The notes beneath the pieces were generated by a model. The model was not told the DNA's origin. It did not search any database and saw only the letters and a program-made list of their open reading frames with translations. Positions 46,560-58,075 of a DNA stretch of 64,000 nt are shown here, one piece after another (positions within the stretch are counted from its first letter, which is position 1; each line of letters opens with the position of its first letter). The position numbers and the translations under genes are program-made. Origin of the DNA: Persicaria tinctoria (Eukaryota; Streptophyta; Magnoliopsida; Caryophyllales; Polygonaceae); contig JBANSL010000013.1 of the NCBI GenBank assembly GCA_037127255.1, positions 82,280,188-82,344,187 of the forward strand. The letters are read 5' to 3'.

Positions 46560-46735
46560 CACCCAAGCAACTCTGGATGCTTTGCATCCTGGATACCTTA
46601 TATTGTGAAATCGACCCTACCTTCTGATGCCGCCTCTGCACACAACCATCACGGCTATGCAAGGCTGCAACATTGCCATATGGCTCGCATAGTAACTGAA
46701 CTTCTAAGTGCCGGCTCTTACACGAGGTATCCATA
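46560..46735 (+). pseudogene. possible exon fragment of an unknown gene
   Basis: A forward frame reads [20 protein letters not shown] then [18 protein letters not shown] and LLSAGSYTR, ending at a possible donor (cacgag then gtatcc) at about 46725. A further frame with an acceptor-like ttccag follows at 46760-47048, rich in K and S. The first part looks protein-coding, but I cannot name the family. It may be host DNA captured or interrupted by the nearby Helitron. Confidence 0.3.
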
Positions 46736-47049
46736 TCTAGTGTTCATGTAGGCTCAATTCCAGGATATCAGTAAGAACATGGCAGCAACTATAAGCACAC
46801 CTTCAAAGACCATGAAAGAAAAGAAGAGAGAGAACCTTTATAAAAGATCGAACCTTGACAAAAGATCGAACCTTGGACCTTCAATAATTTACATAATCTT
46901 CATCATTGGAGTCCCAAAAAGTTACGATTTTAGAAAGAAACGGAATTTAAAACTACTGAAGGCCAGTTTCTCCAACCTCACCTATGCGGCAGGGCTGTCA
47001 TTGTCTCCTTCCGGCTCTTCATCCCTACAACGCCTTCGTTTGCTGTAGG

Positions 47050-48270
47050 ACGGACAGTAGAGAAGCAAAAATTGAAGATGTAATGACCCCAATTGAAGAA
47101 GAGAAAGATCGACAATACTAAAATCTGAGGATGATCAAATTCTTTTGTGCATCCTGATATTTGTTATGTAAGGAGTTCTGTTCTTACTGTTGGCATGAAG
47201 ATTATAGAGAAATTTGTTCTGAAAATGGAACATTTAACTATAGTCAGTATTCAGAACGTGTTTCCTTTGAAATGACTATTGCCACATGACTCTTTTTGAC
47301 AGTTGAAGTAAGACCAATTTGAGGCGTCGTTGTAGCAAAACTGGCTTTGCTATATTGCTATGCTTGTATAAAAAAAAGTACCTATTTGAGAATCATTTTC
47401 AAGTAATTTGCGCTTGAATTCTAAGCATGACTGTATCTGCCAACTATTTTGATAATTCCCCGTCCACGTCTGATGGTATTTTGATGTATGTGTAATGTCA
47501 GTCTGTTCTTCCTCTTCTCATTTCCAAGCCTTGAGATGCTAGACCTTTAAATCTATAACATATTTGAGGTGATAACTGATAATGTGTGTTCTCTCCCCAA
47601 ATATGTCATAGGTTTGTTGTTGCAAATGTCGTTTGGCAAAGGTTACCACAAGAGTTACACCAGTAGATTAACATAACCTGATTTCTTCATTCTAAACATC
47701 TACTAAACTACAATGAATATGTTTATGGTTCTACAAATTATGTGAATGTTACATGAAATGAAATACTTAAATATAGAGGAGATGATCAGAAAAACTAAAT
47801 GTCTATACATAAATTTAACTAAGTTGTAGTTCCTAAATGGAATATGGATATATGGATGGTGGTGAACGGGTGATGGTATTGTACGTGAAAGTCCATAAAC
47901 CTAATTAAGTTAGGTACATGTACTTACATTTCAGTTGTCCTATCTATTCAATCGCCAGGTCGATCGGCCTTCACTTTGCACCAATAGCTTTAGCTTATGC
48001 TATTGGCTTCATCAAATCACAGTAGTGACAATACTTAACTACTACGGAGTATGAATCATGGAAATTGGGATAAAGAATTAAAGGTGGGCAAACAAACATG
48101 TGATTACGGAGTAGTTCAATTAGACTAGTACTACGTATATGCATATAGCGATGAATGACGAATCACATCGATCACGTCACATCAATCTTAACTTCGCGAT
48201 TCATCACCTCAACCTCAAGTCACAACTTCAACAGCAAACGAGTCCAACTGTATATTCACACCCATAGCTA
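47050..48270. other. no gene or repeat recognised
   Basis: Moderately AT-rich sequence with no frame above background and no terminal repeats seen. Confidence 0.5.
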
Positions 48271-48494
48271 CCTCCGTCCAAAAATACATAGACTTTTTAC
48301 TATTCACAAAAGTTGTTTTAAGAGTTAAAAACTATATAAAATATTAATTTTTTTATTAATTTTTTTTAACAATTATAAACTTATTGACAATAAGTTTGTA
48401 ATTGTTAAAAATATTGAATAAAAAAGTTAATATTTATATAGTTTTTAACTACTAAAACAACGTGCGTGAATCCTAAAAGTCCATGTATTTGGAG
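48271..48494. mobile_element. Stowaway-like MITE, right end decayed
   Basis: The left end cctccgtccaaaaatacat pairs with atgtatttggag at the right, with long inverted arms (aaaactatataaaatatta) between and TA on both sides. The right terminus has lost a few bases. Confidence 0.75.
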
Positions 48495-48959
48495 TAAGCT
48501 TCAATCCTAAAAAGTCTATTAAACATAAATTAATTTATTTCAAATGTCTTTTAATAAATCATGATACTTTTATATTTTAATTAGTTTGATATTTCGGTAA
48601 TATATTCAACCCAAGAGCTTTGAAATAAGAGGTTATATCACTAAATTCTATAATAGTGTAAGAAACTATAAAAGTTTAAAGTTTGTACGTATATCTTCCT
48701 ACACGTTAGTGCATATTAAGAGAACAACAAATTGCATATTAACTTTGCAGGTTTCAAAAGATATGTTTTTAGATTAAAAGAATGTTGTTATAGATTAAAA
48801 TGACATAATTTTTTTCATTTAAAGAGAAAAAATATATAATAACTAATGACATAGTTTTAAACAAAACACCACCATTTTGAACAAAAAAATGTGTTTTAAA
48901 TTAAAAAATGTTGTCTTAAACTAAAATATCATAGTTTCTCAAAAATCTTCCCTTTATCT

Positions 48960-49320
48960 TCTTCATATCTGGATTTTTTTTATTTCCAAAAAACTATTTT
49001 TTTCCTTAAATTTCCAAAATTTATGTTTTTCCCATTTTTCATATATCTGTTTATTTTTTAAAATTCCAAAACCCAAATTTTCCCAATTTCCAAAAATCTG
49101 TTTTTTTTTTAATTTTCGAGAATCCTATTTATCCATTTTCTAAAATTCTGGTTTATTTTCCGAATTTTTTTTCTATTTTTGAAAATCATATTTTTCCCAA
49201 TTTCCAAAAATATATATTTTTTCCAATTTCTTAAAATCTATTTTTTTTTTAATTTCTCAAAAATCCTATTTTTATATTTTCTTATTAATTAAAAAATATC
49301 TAAGTTTACAATACTTTGCA
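48960..49320. repeat. degenerate pyrimidine-rich short repeats
   Basis: Phrases like cccaatttccaaaaat and taatttctcaaaaatcc recur about every 30-50 bp. No coding potential. Confidence 0.5.
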
Positions 49321-50089
49321 CATATGCCCAAATAGGCATCCTTTGCAATTTGACAGAAATATGGGTACTTTTATAATCCTTTTTTTTTAATAGGATATAT
49401 CCGCAAATTCGTCAAAAAGAATAGGGTTAATTGCACAAAATATCATGACCTTTGTAGATAGTTGCGCTTAATATCCCAACCTTGTAAGATTTCGCAAAAT
49501 ATCCTGAACTTTGTTGTTAGTTGCGCTCTCTACCCTGTATGAGTTTCTTAAATTAATAAAATCACTAACATAATATGAAAATTACACAAAGACACCAATA
49601 TTTTTCAAAAAAAAAAATATCCCCCATTTTAATCAAAATAAAAAAAGGAAATTTATGTTATACATATCAAAATGCGTGCTCTAAAAAATTAAATAAGATC
49701 AATTACTTAAAAATAAATTTATGTCTTATCATATCTTCTTTTCCTTAAAATTATATTTTATAAAGCCATAGCTTTAATTTACGTAAGATTAATATGTAAG
49801 TACCATATTATATGCCCAATTAATCCAGTTTCCATGAGTATATACCCGATTTTGCCTATTTTTAATATATGTTTATCATATCTTTATTAATTATAAATAG
49901 TTATCATATATTTTAATATATTTTTTTTAAAATATTTTATTTTATTTTAAAAAAATATTATATTTCATCTATGTATAGTTAGCTTTTTTTTACAGAATCT
50001 TTTTTTTAATGCTACGAAATTTATATGAATTTTTTTTAAAGATTCAATCACAAGATACCACATAAGATGTTATGTAGTTTTAGCATATA

Positions 50090-50326
50090 CTCCCTCCGTC
50101 CAAAAATACATGTACTTTTACTTTTTTAGCACGTATTTTTAGGAGCTAAAAACTATATAAAATATTAAATTTTTTATTAATTTTTTTAATAATTATAAAC
50201 CTATTGATAATAAGTTTATAATTATTAAAAAAAAATTAATAAAAAAGTTAATATTTTATATAGTTTTTAACTCCTAAAAAAATGTGCATGAATAGTAAAG
50301 GGACATGTATTTTTGGACGGAGGTAG
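50090..50326. mobile_element. Stowaway-like MITE nested in the Mutator-like element
   Basis: ctccctccgtccaaaaatac at the left, inverted gtatttttggacggagg at the right, TA on both sides. Confidence 0.85.
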
Positions 50327-50348
50327 TATAAAATAATATGGACCAAAA

Positions 50349-50349
50349 C

Positions 50350-50411
<62 letters not shown>
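50349..50411. repeat. (TA)n(GA)n microsatellite
   Basis: About 11 TA pairs pass directly into about 20 GA pairs. Confidence 0.95.
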
Positions 50412-50413
<2 letters not shown>

Positions 50414-50993
50414 AATGTAAAAATTCTCATTTATAGATAGGTATATATATAAATTTATATTTTTTATAACATATTTTATTAAGAAAAATAATTAAAATTA
50501 ATTATTTTAAATAATTATATTAATTATTTAAAGGAGTAAAGTTGCTATTTTCTATTTTAAATATATTAAGGGTACATTGAAAATATTTTTTGAATATGGG
50601 TGATTTTGTGTAATTTTTCCATCATCCGTGTAATTTTTAAATTTAATAAACTTATCTAGGGTAGAGAGCGCAACTAATACCAAAGGTTAGTATATTTCAC
50701 GAAATTTTACAAGGTCGGGATATTAAGCGCAACTATCCATAAAGGTTAGGATATTTAGCGCAATTAACCCAAAAGAATAAGAAGGCGGAAAAGAAATCGA
50801 TATGATGGACAAGGACAACTAGCTAACACTTTTAAAAGTTTTTTTTTTTTTGTCATTTTATTTATTTCGTTCCCTCTCAAATATGTTAATTTGTTAGTGA
50901 AAGTTGACATGAGGGGATCGAAAATACGTAAATGTTGGGTTGCAGACTTGCAGCTACCGATTCCTTTACCAATCCCACCTTGTAGCGTTTTAG

Positions 50994-51649
50994 TGTTGTG
51001 CCGGGAAGCAAGGGGACGTCAGACACACCCCTTTAACACATACGAATCGGGATGGACAAGAACTGTAAACCAGAGAGCCAAACTCAAGCAACCCAAACCA
51101 ACAATCAGACACAAACAGAAGATAAAATAACCAACCACAAAGAACACCAGATTTACGTGGAAACCCCAAAATGGGGAAAAAAACCACGGGAGCCAGAAAC
51201 TTCCACTATCAACAATAACAAGTGGGTACAATCTTCCCTAGACAAGGCTTGAGGCATACAACATCATCAAGCATCAACAAGCTTGGCCAAATCTCCACAT
51301 TTCATCACCCAATTGGTGGAAATCAACAAAACCCAAGAGAGGACACTAGCAAAGGGGATATGAGATTGGAGGCTCAAAACGACGATCCAACCGTACAAAA
51401 TGAAGCCTATGATGAGGTGAACAACATACCAGAAAATCGTCCCAATCGGAGGTCGTTTGGTCGTCGATCGGGACACTTCAAATTGGGCTGAACAATGGCA
51501 TACGGGATTCTCTCCCTTTCTCACTCTTTGTTTTCTCTCTCTTACTTTCCCAAATGGAAAGACATTCCCTTTTATAAAGGAGGAGGGTAAAACTTCACAT
51601 GGTAAATAGTCCATTGGACTCTTCCCCCATATAGGAGGGAAACACAACA
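50994..51649 (-). repeat. 3' LTR of the copia element
   Basis: 656 bp. It differs from the 5' LTR by about six substitutions, a one-base A indel and an 18-bp deletion in the ctctctttt region near 51515. Confidence 0.95.
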
Positions 51650-51665
51650 TAACTCCCCCTCAATC

Positions 51666-54600
51666 CTATATGGGGGGCTCGAGCAAGCCCGCCTTTGAGC
51701 GGCACTTGATGAGCTTCTCCTTTGACAAAGTCTTCGTCAGCATATCTAATCCGTTTTCATTTGTGTGGATCTTCATGAGCTCAAAATCTTCATCTTCTAC
51801 TCTTTCTCGAAGCCAATGATATCTTCTTCGGATGTGCTTGGTTCGAGAATGGTATGCGGCATTCTTGGCAAGGTGGATGGCACTCTGATTGTCACAATAG
51901 AGTGGGTAGCTAGCTTGCTCCACTCCCAACTCCTCTAGGAAGTCTCTCATCCATATCAACTCCTTACCAGCTTCAACTGCAGCCATATACTCTGCTTCTG
52001 TCGTTGACAAAGCAACACACTTCTGCAGTCTCGATTGCCATGAGACTGCTCCCCCTGCGAATGTAATCAGATATCCAGATGTGGATCGGCTCGTGTCAAT
52101 GTCACCTGACATGTCTGCATCTGTAAAACCATCAAGCATAGGTTTTCCAGGACCAAAGCACAAGCACACTCTCGAAGTGCCTCTGAGATACTTGAGAATC
52201 CATTTCACTGCAGCCCAATGCTCCTTTCCAGGATTACTCATGAACCTGCTGATAACCCCAACTCCATAGGCGATGTCTGGCCTAGTGCAAACCATGGCAT
52301 ACATCAGACTACCAACGGCTGAAGCATAAGGCACCTTCTTCATCTCCTGTTTCTCTTTCTCACTTGTAGAACACTGATCAGAACTCAGCTTCATGTTCAC
52401 TGCAAGTGGAGAACTCACGGGTTTAGCCTTGTCCATGTTGAATCTTTGCAGCACCTTCTCAATGTATCTTTCTTGTGATATCCACAACTTCTGATTCTTT
52501 CTGTCACGGGTAATCTGCATACCCAAAATCTGTCTTGCAGGGCCAAGGTCCTTCATAGCAAAGGACTTCTTCAACGCAGTCTTCAAACTAGCAATCTTGT
52601 TGGTATCCCGACCAACAATAAGCATATCATCCACATAAAGCAAGAGAATCAGAAAGTCACCTTCGGCGTAATTCTTCACAAACACGCAGTGGTCGGCATG
52701 TGTCTTGTGGAATTTGTGGTCGATCATAAAAGACTCGAACTTCTTGTACCATTGCCGAGGCGCTTGTTTCAAACCATACAAGCTCTTTCTCAGACGACCA
52801 ACCATCTTCTCTTTTCCTTTGACTTCAAAACCTTCAGGTTGCTCCATGTAGATTTCTTCTTCCAAATCACCATGAAGGAAGGCGGTTTTCACATCAAGCT
52901 GCTCGACCTCTAGGTCCATGCTAGCAGCCATGCCTAGAACAACCCGGATGGATGACATCTTCACAACTGGAGAGAAAATCTCATCGAAATCTACACCCTT
53001 TTTCTGCTCAAAACCCTTCACCACAACTCTGGCTTTGAACCTGGGAGGTGTACCATCTTCTCCAGACTTCAAACGAAAAACCCATTTGTTCTTGAGAGCT
53101 TTCTTGCCCTTAGGTAATTTCACCAAGTCATAGGTGTGGTTCTCATGCAAGGAACTCATCTCATCTTGCATGGCACTGTACCACTCTTTCTGATGCACAT
53201 CTGACATAGCTTCCTCATAGCATTCAGGCTCTCCTGAATCAGTCAACAACACATAATCGTTGGTTGAGTATCGGGAGGAAGTCTGTCTCTCTCTGGTGGA
53301 TCTTCTCAACTCAACTTCAGGTTGGATAGGGGGCTCCTCTTGTTGAGGTTGTGGAACTTCTGGTGGATCAACATCACCATCATCATTCTCATCTTCATGC
53401 TGATTCTGAACTGAACTTCTCTGCACAACTTGAGGAAAAACGGGATCAAATGTGACTGGAGCAGGAGAGGAAGACGACGGTCGCTGGAGCTTCCAGTCAT
53501 CAATAGTCTTGTCTTCCATGAACACAACATCTCTGCTTCTGACCACTTTCTTGTCTGTAAGATCCCACAATCTGTACCCAAATTCATCCTCTGAGTACCC
53601 TAGGAAGATGCATGGCTTTGTCTTGCTATCAAGCTTGGATCTCTGATCTCTAGCAACATGAACATATGCTAGGCATCCAAAGACTCTCAAATGCTGGAAC
53701 GAAACATCTCTTCCAGTCCAAACCCTCTGTGGAACATCACCATCAAGAGGAACTGAAGGCGAGCGATTGATGAGATACACAGCAGTCAACATTGCCTCCG
53801 CCCAATAGGACTTTGGCAGCTTTGCAGTCGACAACATACTTCTGACTCTTTCTGTTATGGTTCTGTTCATCCTCTCTGCAAGCCCATTCAGTTGTGGCGT
53901 CTTCGGAACTGTTTTCTCAAGCCTGATGCCCTGACTCTTGCAGTACTGCTCAAACGGACCCCTGTATTCTCCACCATTATCTGATCTGACACACTTTAAC
54001 TTCAAACCAGTCTCTCGTTCAACTCTGGCTTGGAACTCCTTAAAAACGGTCAGAACCTGATCTTTGCTTTTCAACACAAAAGCCCACAATTTTCTAAAAT
54101 AGTCATCAATAAAAGTGACAAAATATTGTGCACCACCAAGTGACTTGCAATCCATAGAGCACACATCAGTATGAACAAGATCTAATGCATGCTTTCTTCT
54201 AGATGGAGGTCGAGTATGAAAGGCTACTCGATGTTGCTTTCCAGCTAGGCAATCAAGACAAGGTTTGAGAGAAATACCTTGCATATCCGGGAGAATGTCT
54301 TTCTTGGCAAGCATTTGCAAACCCCGCTCGCTCATGTGTCCAAGCCGCTTGTGCCATAGCTCTCCGGCACCATTATCAATCACATTTGCTTCTTCTCTGC
54401 AAATCTTGGCTTGCATCACATACATGGTATTTTGCTTCTTTGCCCGGGCTACAATCAAGTTTCCCTTGGAGCACTTCCAAACACCGCCTTGTGCATTTTG
54501 AGCATAACCATCATCATCAAGTATCCCAGAAGATATCAAATTCAATCTGATATCAGGAACATGGCGAACATTTCTCAAAATCAATGTCAACAAACAAACT

Positions 54601-55637
54601 GTGCCCATGCCAACAACATTGGACACGCCATCATTTCCCATCCTCACACGGCCAAAATCTCCACAAGTGTAAGACGAGAAGTACTCCTTGTGTGGAGTAA
54701 TGTGATATGAAGCAGCTGAATCAACAATCCAAGTGCACTCACCACTTGCAATATTCAAGGAACCTTCATCAGCCGCCACAAACAACTCCACTATTTCATC
54801 ACTGATTGTAAGAGCGGCAGTGTCTTTATCTTCTTGATTTCTCGAAGTCTCTGACTTCTCAGGTTCTTTGCCTTTGTCCCTCTTGAACTTTCGGCAATAC
54901 TTTTGAATGTGACCCGGCTTCTCACAATAATAGCAAATGTACTTGCTTCTAGACTTCGATCTCCCTTTGGACTTGTCTCTGTTCTGCTGCTGTCGTTGCT
55001 TACTCCTTCCTCTGTTGTTACCAGAACCTTGCGTCACATTAGCCTCTGACTGTGAGGAGACACCCATCTCCTTCCTTCTAGTCTCTTCGTTCAAAAGACT
55101 AGCTTTCACACATTCCATAGTCAGCTTGCCTTCCGGAGCGGAATTACTAAGTGACACGACAAGTGTGTCCCAACTATCCGGCAATGAGGAGAGTAGTAGT
55201 AGAGCCTGCAACTCATCATCTAACGACATCTTCGCAGAAGCCAACTGATTCACAAATCCCTGAAATGTGCTCAAATGCACAACAATGCTCTCACCATCTT
55301 TGTACTCCAATTTCACAAGCTTTCTCATCAATGACGCCTTGTTGAGGGCATTCTTCCTCTCATACATCCCTTCAAGCTTATACCATAACTCATAAGCATT
55401 CGTGTCATTGGCAATATGCTGGAGCACACTCACATCAACAAATTGTCTGATCGTAGCAACCGCTTTTCGATTCAGAATCTTCCATTCAACATCAACGACA
55501 CCTGTTGGAATCTCTTTGTGCGCAATCGGCTCATACAGATCTTTCACATACAAAAGATCTTCCATATTTATCTTCCAGTCTGAGTAGTTGCCCGAATTCA
55601 ACACAATCATTCCCTGAAAACTGTTCTTTTCCTCCAT
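51666..55637 (-). CDS. copia gag-pol polyprotein
   Basis: The open frame gives 1323 residues from the ATG at 55637, the first ATG after the primer site; the frame also runs 20 codons back into the LTR without being needed. Residues below are numbered from that upstream end. Gag: SGNYSDWKINMEDLL, with CCHC knuckle C255-x2-C258-x4-H263-x4-C268. Protease: DSAA at 326-329, like the DTAA of Tnt1. Integrase: H449/H454/C480/C483 zinc motif and D511, D573, E608 (34 residues between the last two, one fewer than usual). RT: QLDVKTAFLHGDLEEE and YVDD at 1021-1024. RNase H: DAD at 1193-1195, TTEAEY and YCDN near 1267. It ends EPPI. No stop or frameshift anywhere. It makes virus-like particles and cDNA in related elements. 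Confidence 0.97.
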   Translation of the reverse strand: MEEKNSFQGMIVLNSGNYSDWKINMEDLLYVKDLYEPIAHKEIPTGVVDVEWKILNRKAVATIRQFVDVSVLQHIANDTNAYELWYKLEGMYERKNALNKASLMRKLVKLEYKDGESIVVHLSTFQGFVNQLASAKMSLDDELQALLLLSSLPDSWDTLVVSLSNSAPEGKLTMECVKASLLNEETRRKEMGVSSQSEANVTQGSGNNRGRSKQRQQQNRDKSKGRSKSRSKYICYYCEKPGHIQKYCRKFKRDKGKEPEKSETSRNQEDKDTAALTISDEIVELFVAADEGSLNIASGECTWIVDSAASYHITPHKEYFSSYTCGDFGRVRMGNDGVSNVVGMGTVCLLTLILRNVRHVPDIRLNLISSGILDDDGYAQNAQGGVWKCSKGNLIVARAKKQNTMYVMQAKICREEANVIDNGAGELWHKRLGHMSERGLQMLAKKDILPDMQGISLKPCLDCLAGKQHRVAFHTRPPSRRKHALDLVHTDVCSMDCKSLGGAQYFVTFIDDYFRKLWAFVLKSKDQVLTVFKEFQARVERETGLKLKCVRSDNGGEYRGPFEQYCKSQGIRLEKTVPKTPQLNGLAERMNRTITERVRSMLSTAKLPKSYWAEAMLTAVYLINRSPSVPLDGDVPQRVWTGRDVSFQHLRVFGCLAYVHVARDQRSKLDSKTKPCIFLGYSEDEFGYRLWDLTDKKVVRSRDVVFMEDKTIDDWKLQRPSSSSPAPVTFDPVFPQVVQRSSVQNQHEDENDDGDVDPPEVPQPQQEEPPIQPEVELRRSTRERQTSSRYSTNDYVLLTDSGEPECYEEAMSDVHQKEWYSAMQDEMSSLHENHTYDLVKLPKGKKALKNKWVFRLKSGEDGTPPRFKARVVVKGFEQKKGVDFDEIFSPVVKMSSIRVVLGMAASMDLEVEQLDVKTAFLHGDLEEEIYMEQPEGFEVKGKEKMVGRLRKSLYGLKQAPRQWYKKFESFMIDHKFHKTHADHCVFVKNYAEGDFLILLLYVDDMLIVGRDTNKIASLKTALKKSFAMKDLGPARQILGMQITRDRKNQKLWISQERYIEKVLQRFNMDKAKPVSSPLAVNMKLSSDQCSTSEKEKQEMKKVPYASAVGSLMYAMVCTRPDIAYGVGVISRFMSNPGKEHWAAVKWILKYLRGTSRVCLCFGPGKPMLDGFTDADMSGDIDTSRSTSGYLITFAGGAVSWQSRLQKCVALSTTEAEYMAAVEAGKELIWMRDFLEELGVEQASYPLYCDNQSAIHLAKNAAYHSRTKHIRRRYHWLRERVEDEDFELMKIHTNENGLDMLTKTLSKEKLIKCRSKAGLLEPPI

Positions 55638-55642
55638 CCTAA

Positions 55643-55664
55643 ACCAAATGCTCTGATACCAGTC
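55643..55664 (-). promoter_or_regulatory. primer binding site of the copia element
   Basis: Minus strand: after LTR end ...GCACAACA comes gactggtatcagagcattt; TGGTATCAGAGC complements the 3' end of plant initiator-Met tRNA. Confidence 0.9.
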
Positions 55665-56338
55665 TGTTGTGCCGGGAAGCAAGGGGACGTCAGACACACC
55701 CCTTTAACACATACGAATCGGGATGGACAAGAACTGTAAACCAGAGAGCCAAACTCAAGCAACCCAAACCAACAATCAGACACAAACAGAAGATAAAATA
55801 ACCAAGCACAAAGAACACCAGATTTACGTGGAAACCCCAAAATGGGGAAAAAACCACGGGAGCCAGAAACTTCCACTATCAACAATAACAAGTGGGTACA
55901 ATCTTCCCTAGACAAGGCTAGAGGCATACAACATCATCAAGCATCAACAAGCTTGGCCAAATCTCCACATTTCATCACCCAATTGGTGGAAATCAACAAA
56001 ACCCAAGAGAGGACACTAGCAAAGGGGATATGAGATTGGAGGCTCAAAACGACGATCCAATCGTGCAAAATGAAGCCTATGATGAGGTGAACAACATACC
56101 AGAAAATCGTCCCAATCAGAGGTCGTTTGGTCGTCGATCGGGGCACTTCAAATTGGGCTGAACAATGGCATACGGGATTCTCTCCAAAGCTCTCTCTTTT
56201 CTCCCTTTCTCACTCTTTGTTTTCTCTCTCTTACTTTCCCAAATGGAAAGACATTCCCTTTTATAAAGGAGGAGGGTAAAACTTCACATGGTAAATAGTC
56301 CATTGGACTCTTCCCCCATATAGGAGGGAAACACAACA
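55665..56338 (-). repeat. 5' LTR of the copia element
   Basis: 674 bp, carrying the promoter of the element. A TATA-like ttttataaagg (56260-56270 on the plus strand) is a candidate only. It is nearly identical to the other LTR. Confidence 0.95.
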
Positions 56339-56343
56339 TTTAG

Positions 56344-56960
56344 TTTATTTGCTTTGATTATCTTCAATGTCATTCTTTACCCACCCTATCTACATATCTA
56401 ATCTAATAGGGTAGATTATGGTTGTGGTGTGAACTCCATTCCATAAAGGGAATTATTCACCCTCGTATAAAGGGGTAAACTATTCCATAAAGGGAATTAT
56501 TATTTATAAAATAAATAAGGCCAACTATATACAACCTAATATTTAAATTTAAAATAAAATATTAAATTTATTGATTAAATAAAAAAAATACACCAAAGAT
56601 AATAATTAAATAAATTAAATTGCAACATAATAAAAATTATCAAATATAAATTAAATTCTAATAACTAAATATTTCACATTAAAAATTATTCATTATCACG
56701 ACTTATTATATTTTTTTGTATATATTTGTATCCAAATGAAATAATATTTTTTAAAATAGGGTTAAACCTATACAAAATTGACATCTATGTGCAGAGAGAA
56801 TTAAAACTAACATTATGGTGAAATTTTTATTTTTAATGTCGAAAATTATAATTTAAATATTATAAGTGGATTAGCCCTTGAAAAATCAAGGCCATCTATG
56901 TTGTCTCCACGTGTTGGCCATCCATCCTCCCTCCTCTATAGCTGAAAATTGTAACACATT
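56344..56960. other. AT-rich spacer without recognised features
   Basis: Low-complexity AT-rich DNA between two LTR elements; nothing recognised. Confidence 0.5.
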
Positions 56961-56965
56961 GAAAC

Positions 56966-57355
56966 TGTGATGCATAAAATCTGCATCATAGTTGATCGAT
57001 CTTGATCATGCCCTCAACCCGAACCCTGGCCTGCAAACAAGAACAAACGAGGTCGGGGCGGGGCTTGTCTCCCCCGGAGGACCCTCCGACGCTCAAGTCA
57101 GTCCTCGTCCTCCCTCAATCTGAGTCTATCTTCTATTATTTATACTAGTCGAGTATTAAATCAAAGAAAAACCGTTACAATATTAAATAAAAGAAACCGT
57201 TACCATATTTAATTCAGTCAACGCTCTTAATGCACGAAACCGCTATCGTAATCAATAGGCGAAACGGAAGCATCAATGTCGCATGGAATACTCGCATTTA
57301 TTGGTAAAAGACCAAAATGCCCTTGTGCTATGATGACGGGATTTTCTCTATCTCA
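56966..57355 (-). repeat. 3' LTR of the non-autonomous element
   Basis: 390 bp, TGTGATGCATAAAATC to tttctctatctca on the plus strand. About six differences from the other LTR by eye, all transitions. Confidence 0.92.
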
Positions 57356-57469
57356 ATTGCCCCTCGGGTTTCTTCTTCATGTCTCGATGATGAAGGAAGC
57401 CGAAAAAAGTACACGGCTAAGTTTGTCGAGTGAGTGGCGATTTTGCCGGAGATGGTAGTCGCTAGGCCC

Positions 57470-58075
57470 GTAATTGGCTATTAGTTGTAAGTAGATATCG
57501 TTGGCCTTAATTGGCTATTGGCCGTAAATGGCTATCGTTGGCCGCAATTGGCGACTCTTTGGCCGTAAGTGGCGATAGTTGGCCATAAGTGGCGATTCTG
57601 ATTGGCCGTAATTGGCGATTTCGTTGGCCTTAATGGCGGTTCAGATTGGCCGTAATTGGCGATTCGGATTGGCCGTAAGTGGCGATTTCGTTGGCCTTAA
57701 GTGGCGATTCGAATTGGCCGTAAGTGGCGATTTCGTTGGCCTTAAGTGGCGATTCGGATTGGCCGTAAGTGGCGATTTCTTTGGCCTTAAGTGGCGATTC
57801 GGATTGGCCGTAACTGGCGATTTCGTTGGCCTTAAGTGGCGATTCGGATTGGCCGTAAGTGGCGATTTCGTTGGCCTTAAGTGGCGATTTGGATTGGCCG
57901 TAAGTGGCGATTTCGTTGGCCTTAAGTGGCGAATTTTCTGCCTTAACTGGCATTTGCTTGGCCATAAGTGGCGAGTCTTCTGCCTTAACATGCATTTGCT
58001 TGGCCATAAGTGGCGAGTCTTCTGCCTTAACAAGCATTTTCTTGGCCATAAGTGGCGAGTCTTCTGAAGACGTCG
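57470..58075. repeat. 45-bp and 42-bp minisatellite inside the LTR element
   Basis: ggcctt starts at 57693, 57738, 57783, 57828, 57873 and 57918, an exact 45-bp period made of two half units (ggccttaagtggcgattcgg and ggccgtaagtggcgatttcg). From 57960 a related unit repeats at 42 bp (57960, 58002, 58044). Degenerate units extend left to about 57470. Confidence 0.95.

Larger units (their letters stand above)
49424..50770. mobile_element. Mutator-like MITE with 9-bp target duplication
   Basis: Inverted ends of about 130 bp start gggttaattgc and end gcgcaattaaccc. The 9-bp direct repeat aaaagaata is present at 49415-49423 and 50771-50779. A 9-bp duplication with long inverted ends is the hallmark of Mutator-like elements. 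The interior is AT-rich with no transposase, and a Stowaway element sits inside. Its terminal core is shared with 27231-28475. Confidence 0.9.
50994..56338 (-). mobile_element. complete Ty1/copia retrotransposon, Tnt1/Tork type
   Basis: Two LTRs (50994-51649 and 55665-56338) with TG/CA ends enclose one polyprotein on the minus strand. The 5-bp target repeat tttag occurs at 50989-50993 and 56339-56343. Just inside the 5' LTR the minus strand reads TGGTATCAGAGC, the plant initiator-Met tRNA primer site. A purine tract (gattgagggggagtta) precedes the 3' LTR. All parts needed for movement are present, so it may be autonomous. Confidence 0.97.

Noticed and set aside
52081..55587. Many plus-strand frames of 60-100 codons within the copia element
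   Set aside because: They are antisense shadows of the polyprotein.
55635..55697. Upstream start of the copia polyprotein at 55697
   Set aside because: That ATG lies within the LTR, upstream of the primer binding site. The first ATG after it is at 55637.
57470..58075. CRISPR-like array
   Set aside because: Repeats are contiguous without unique spacers, in eukaryotic DNA, inside an LTR retrotransposon.
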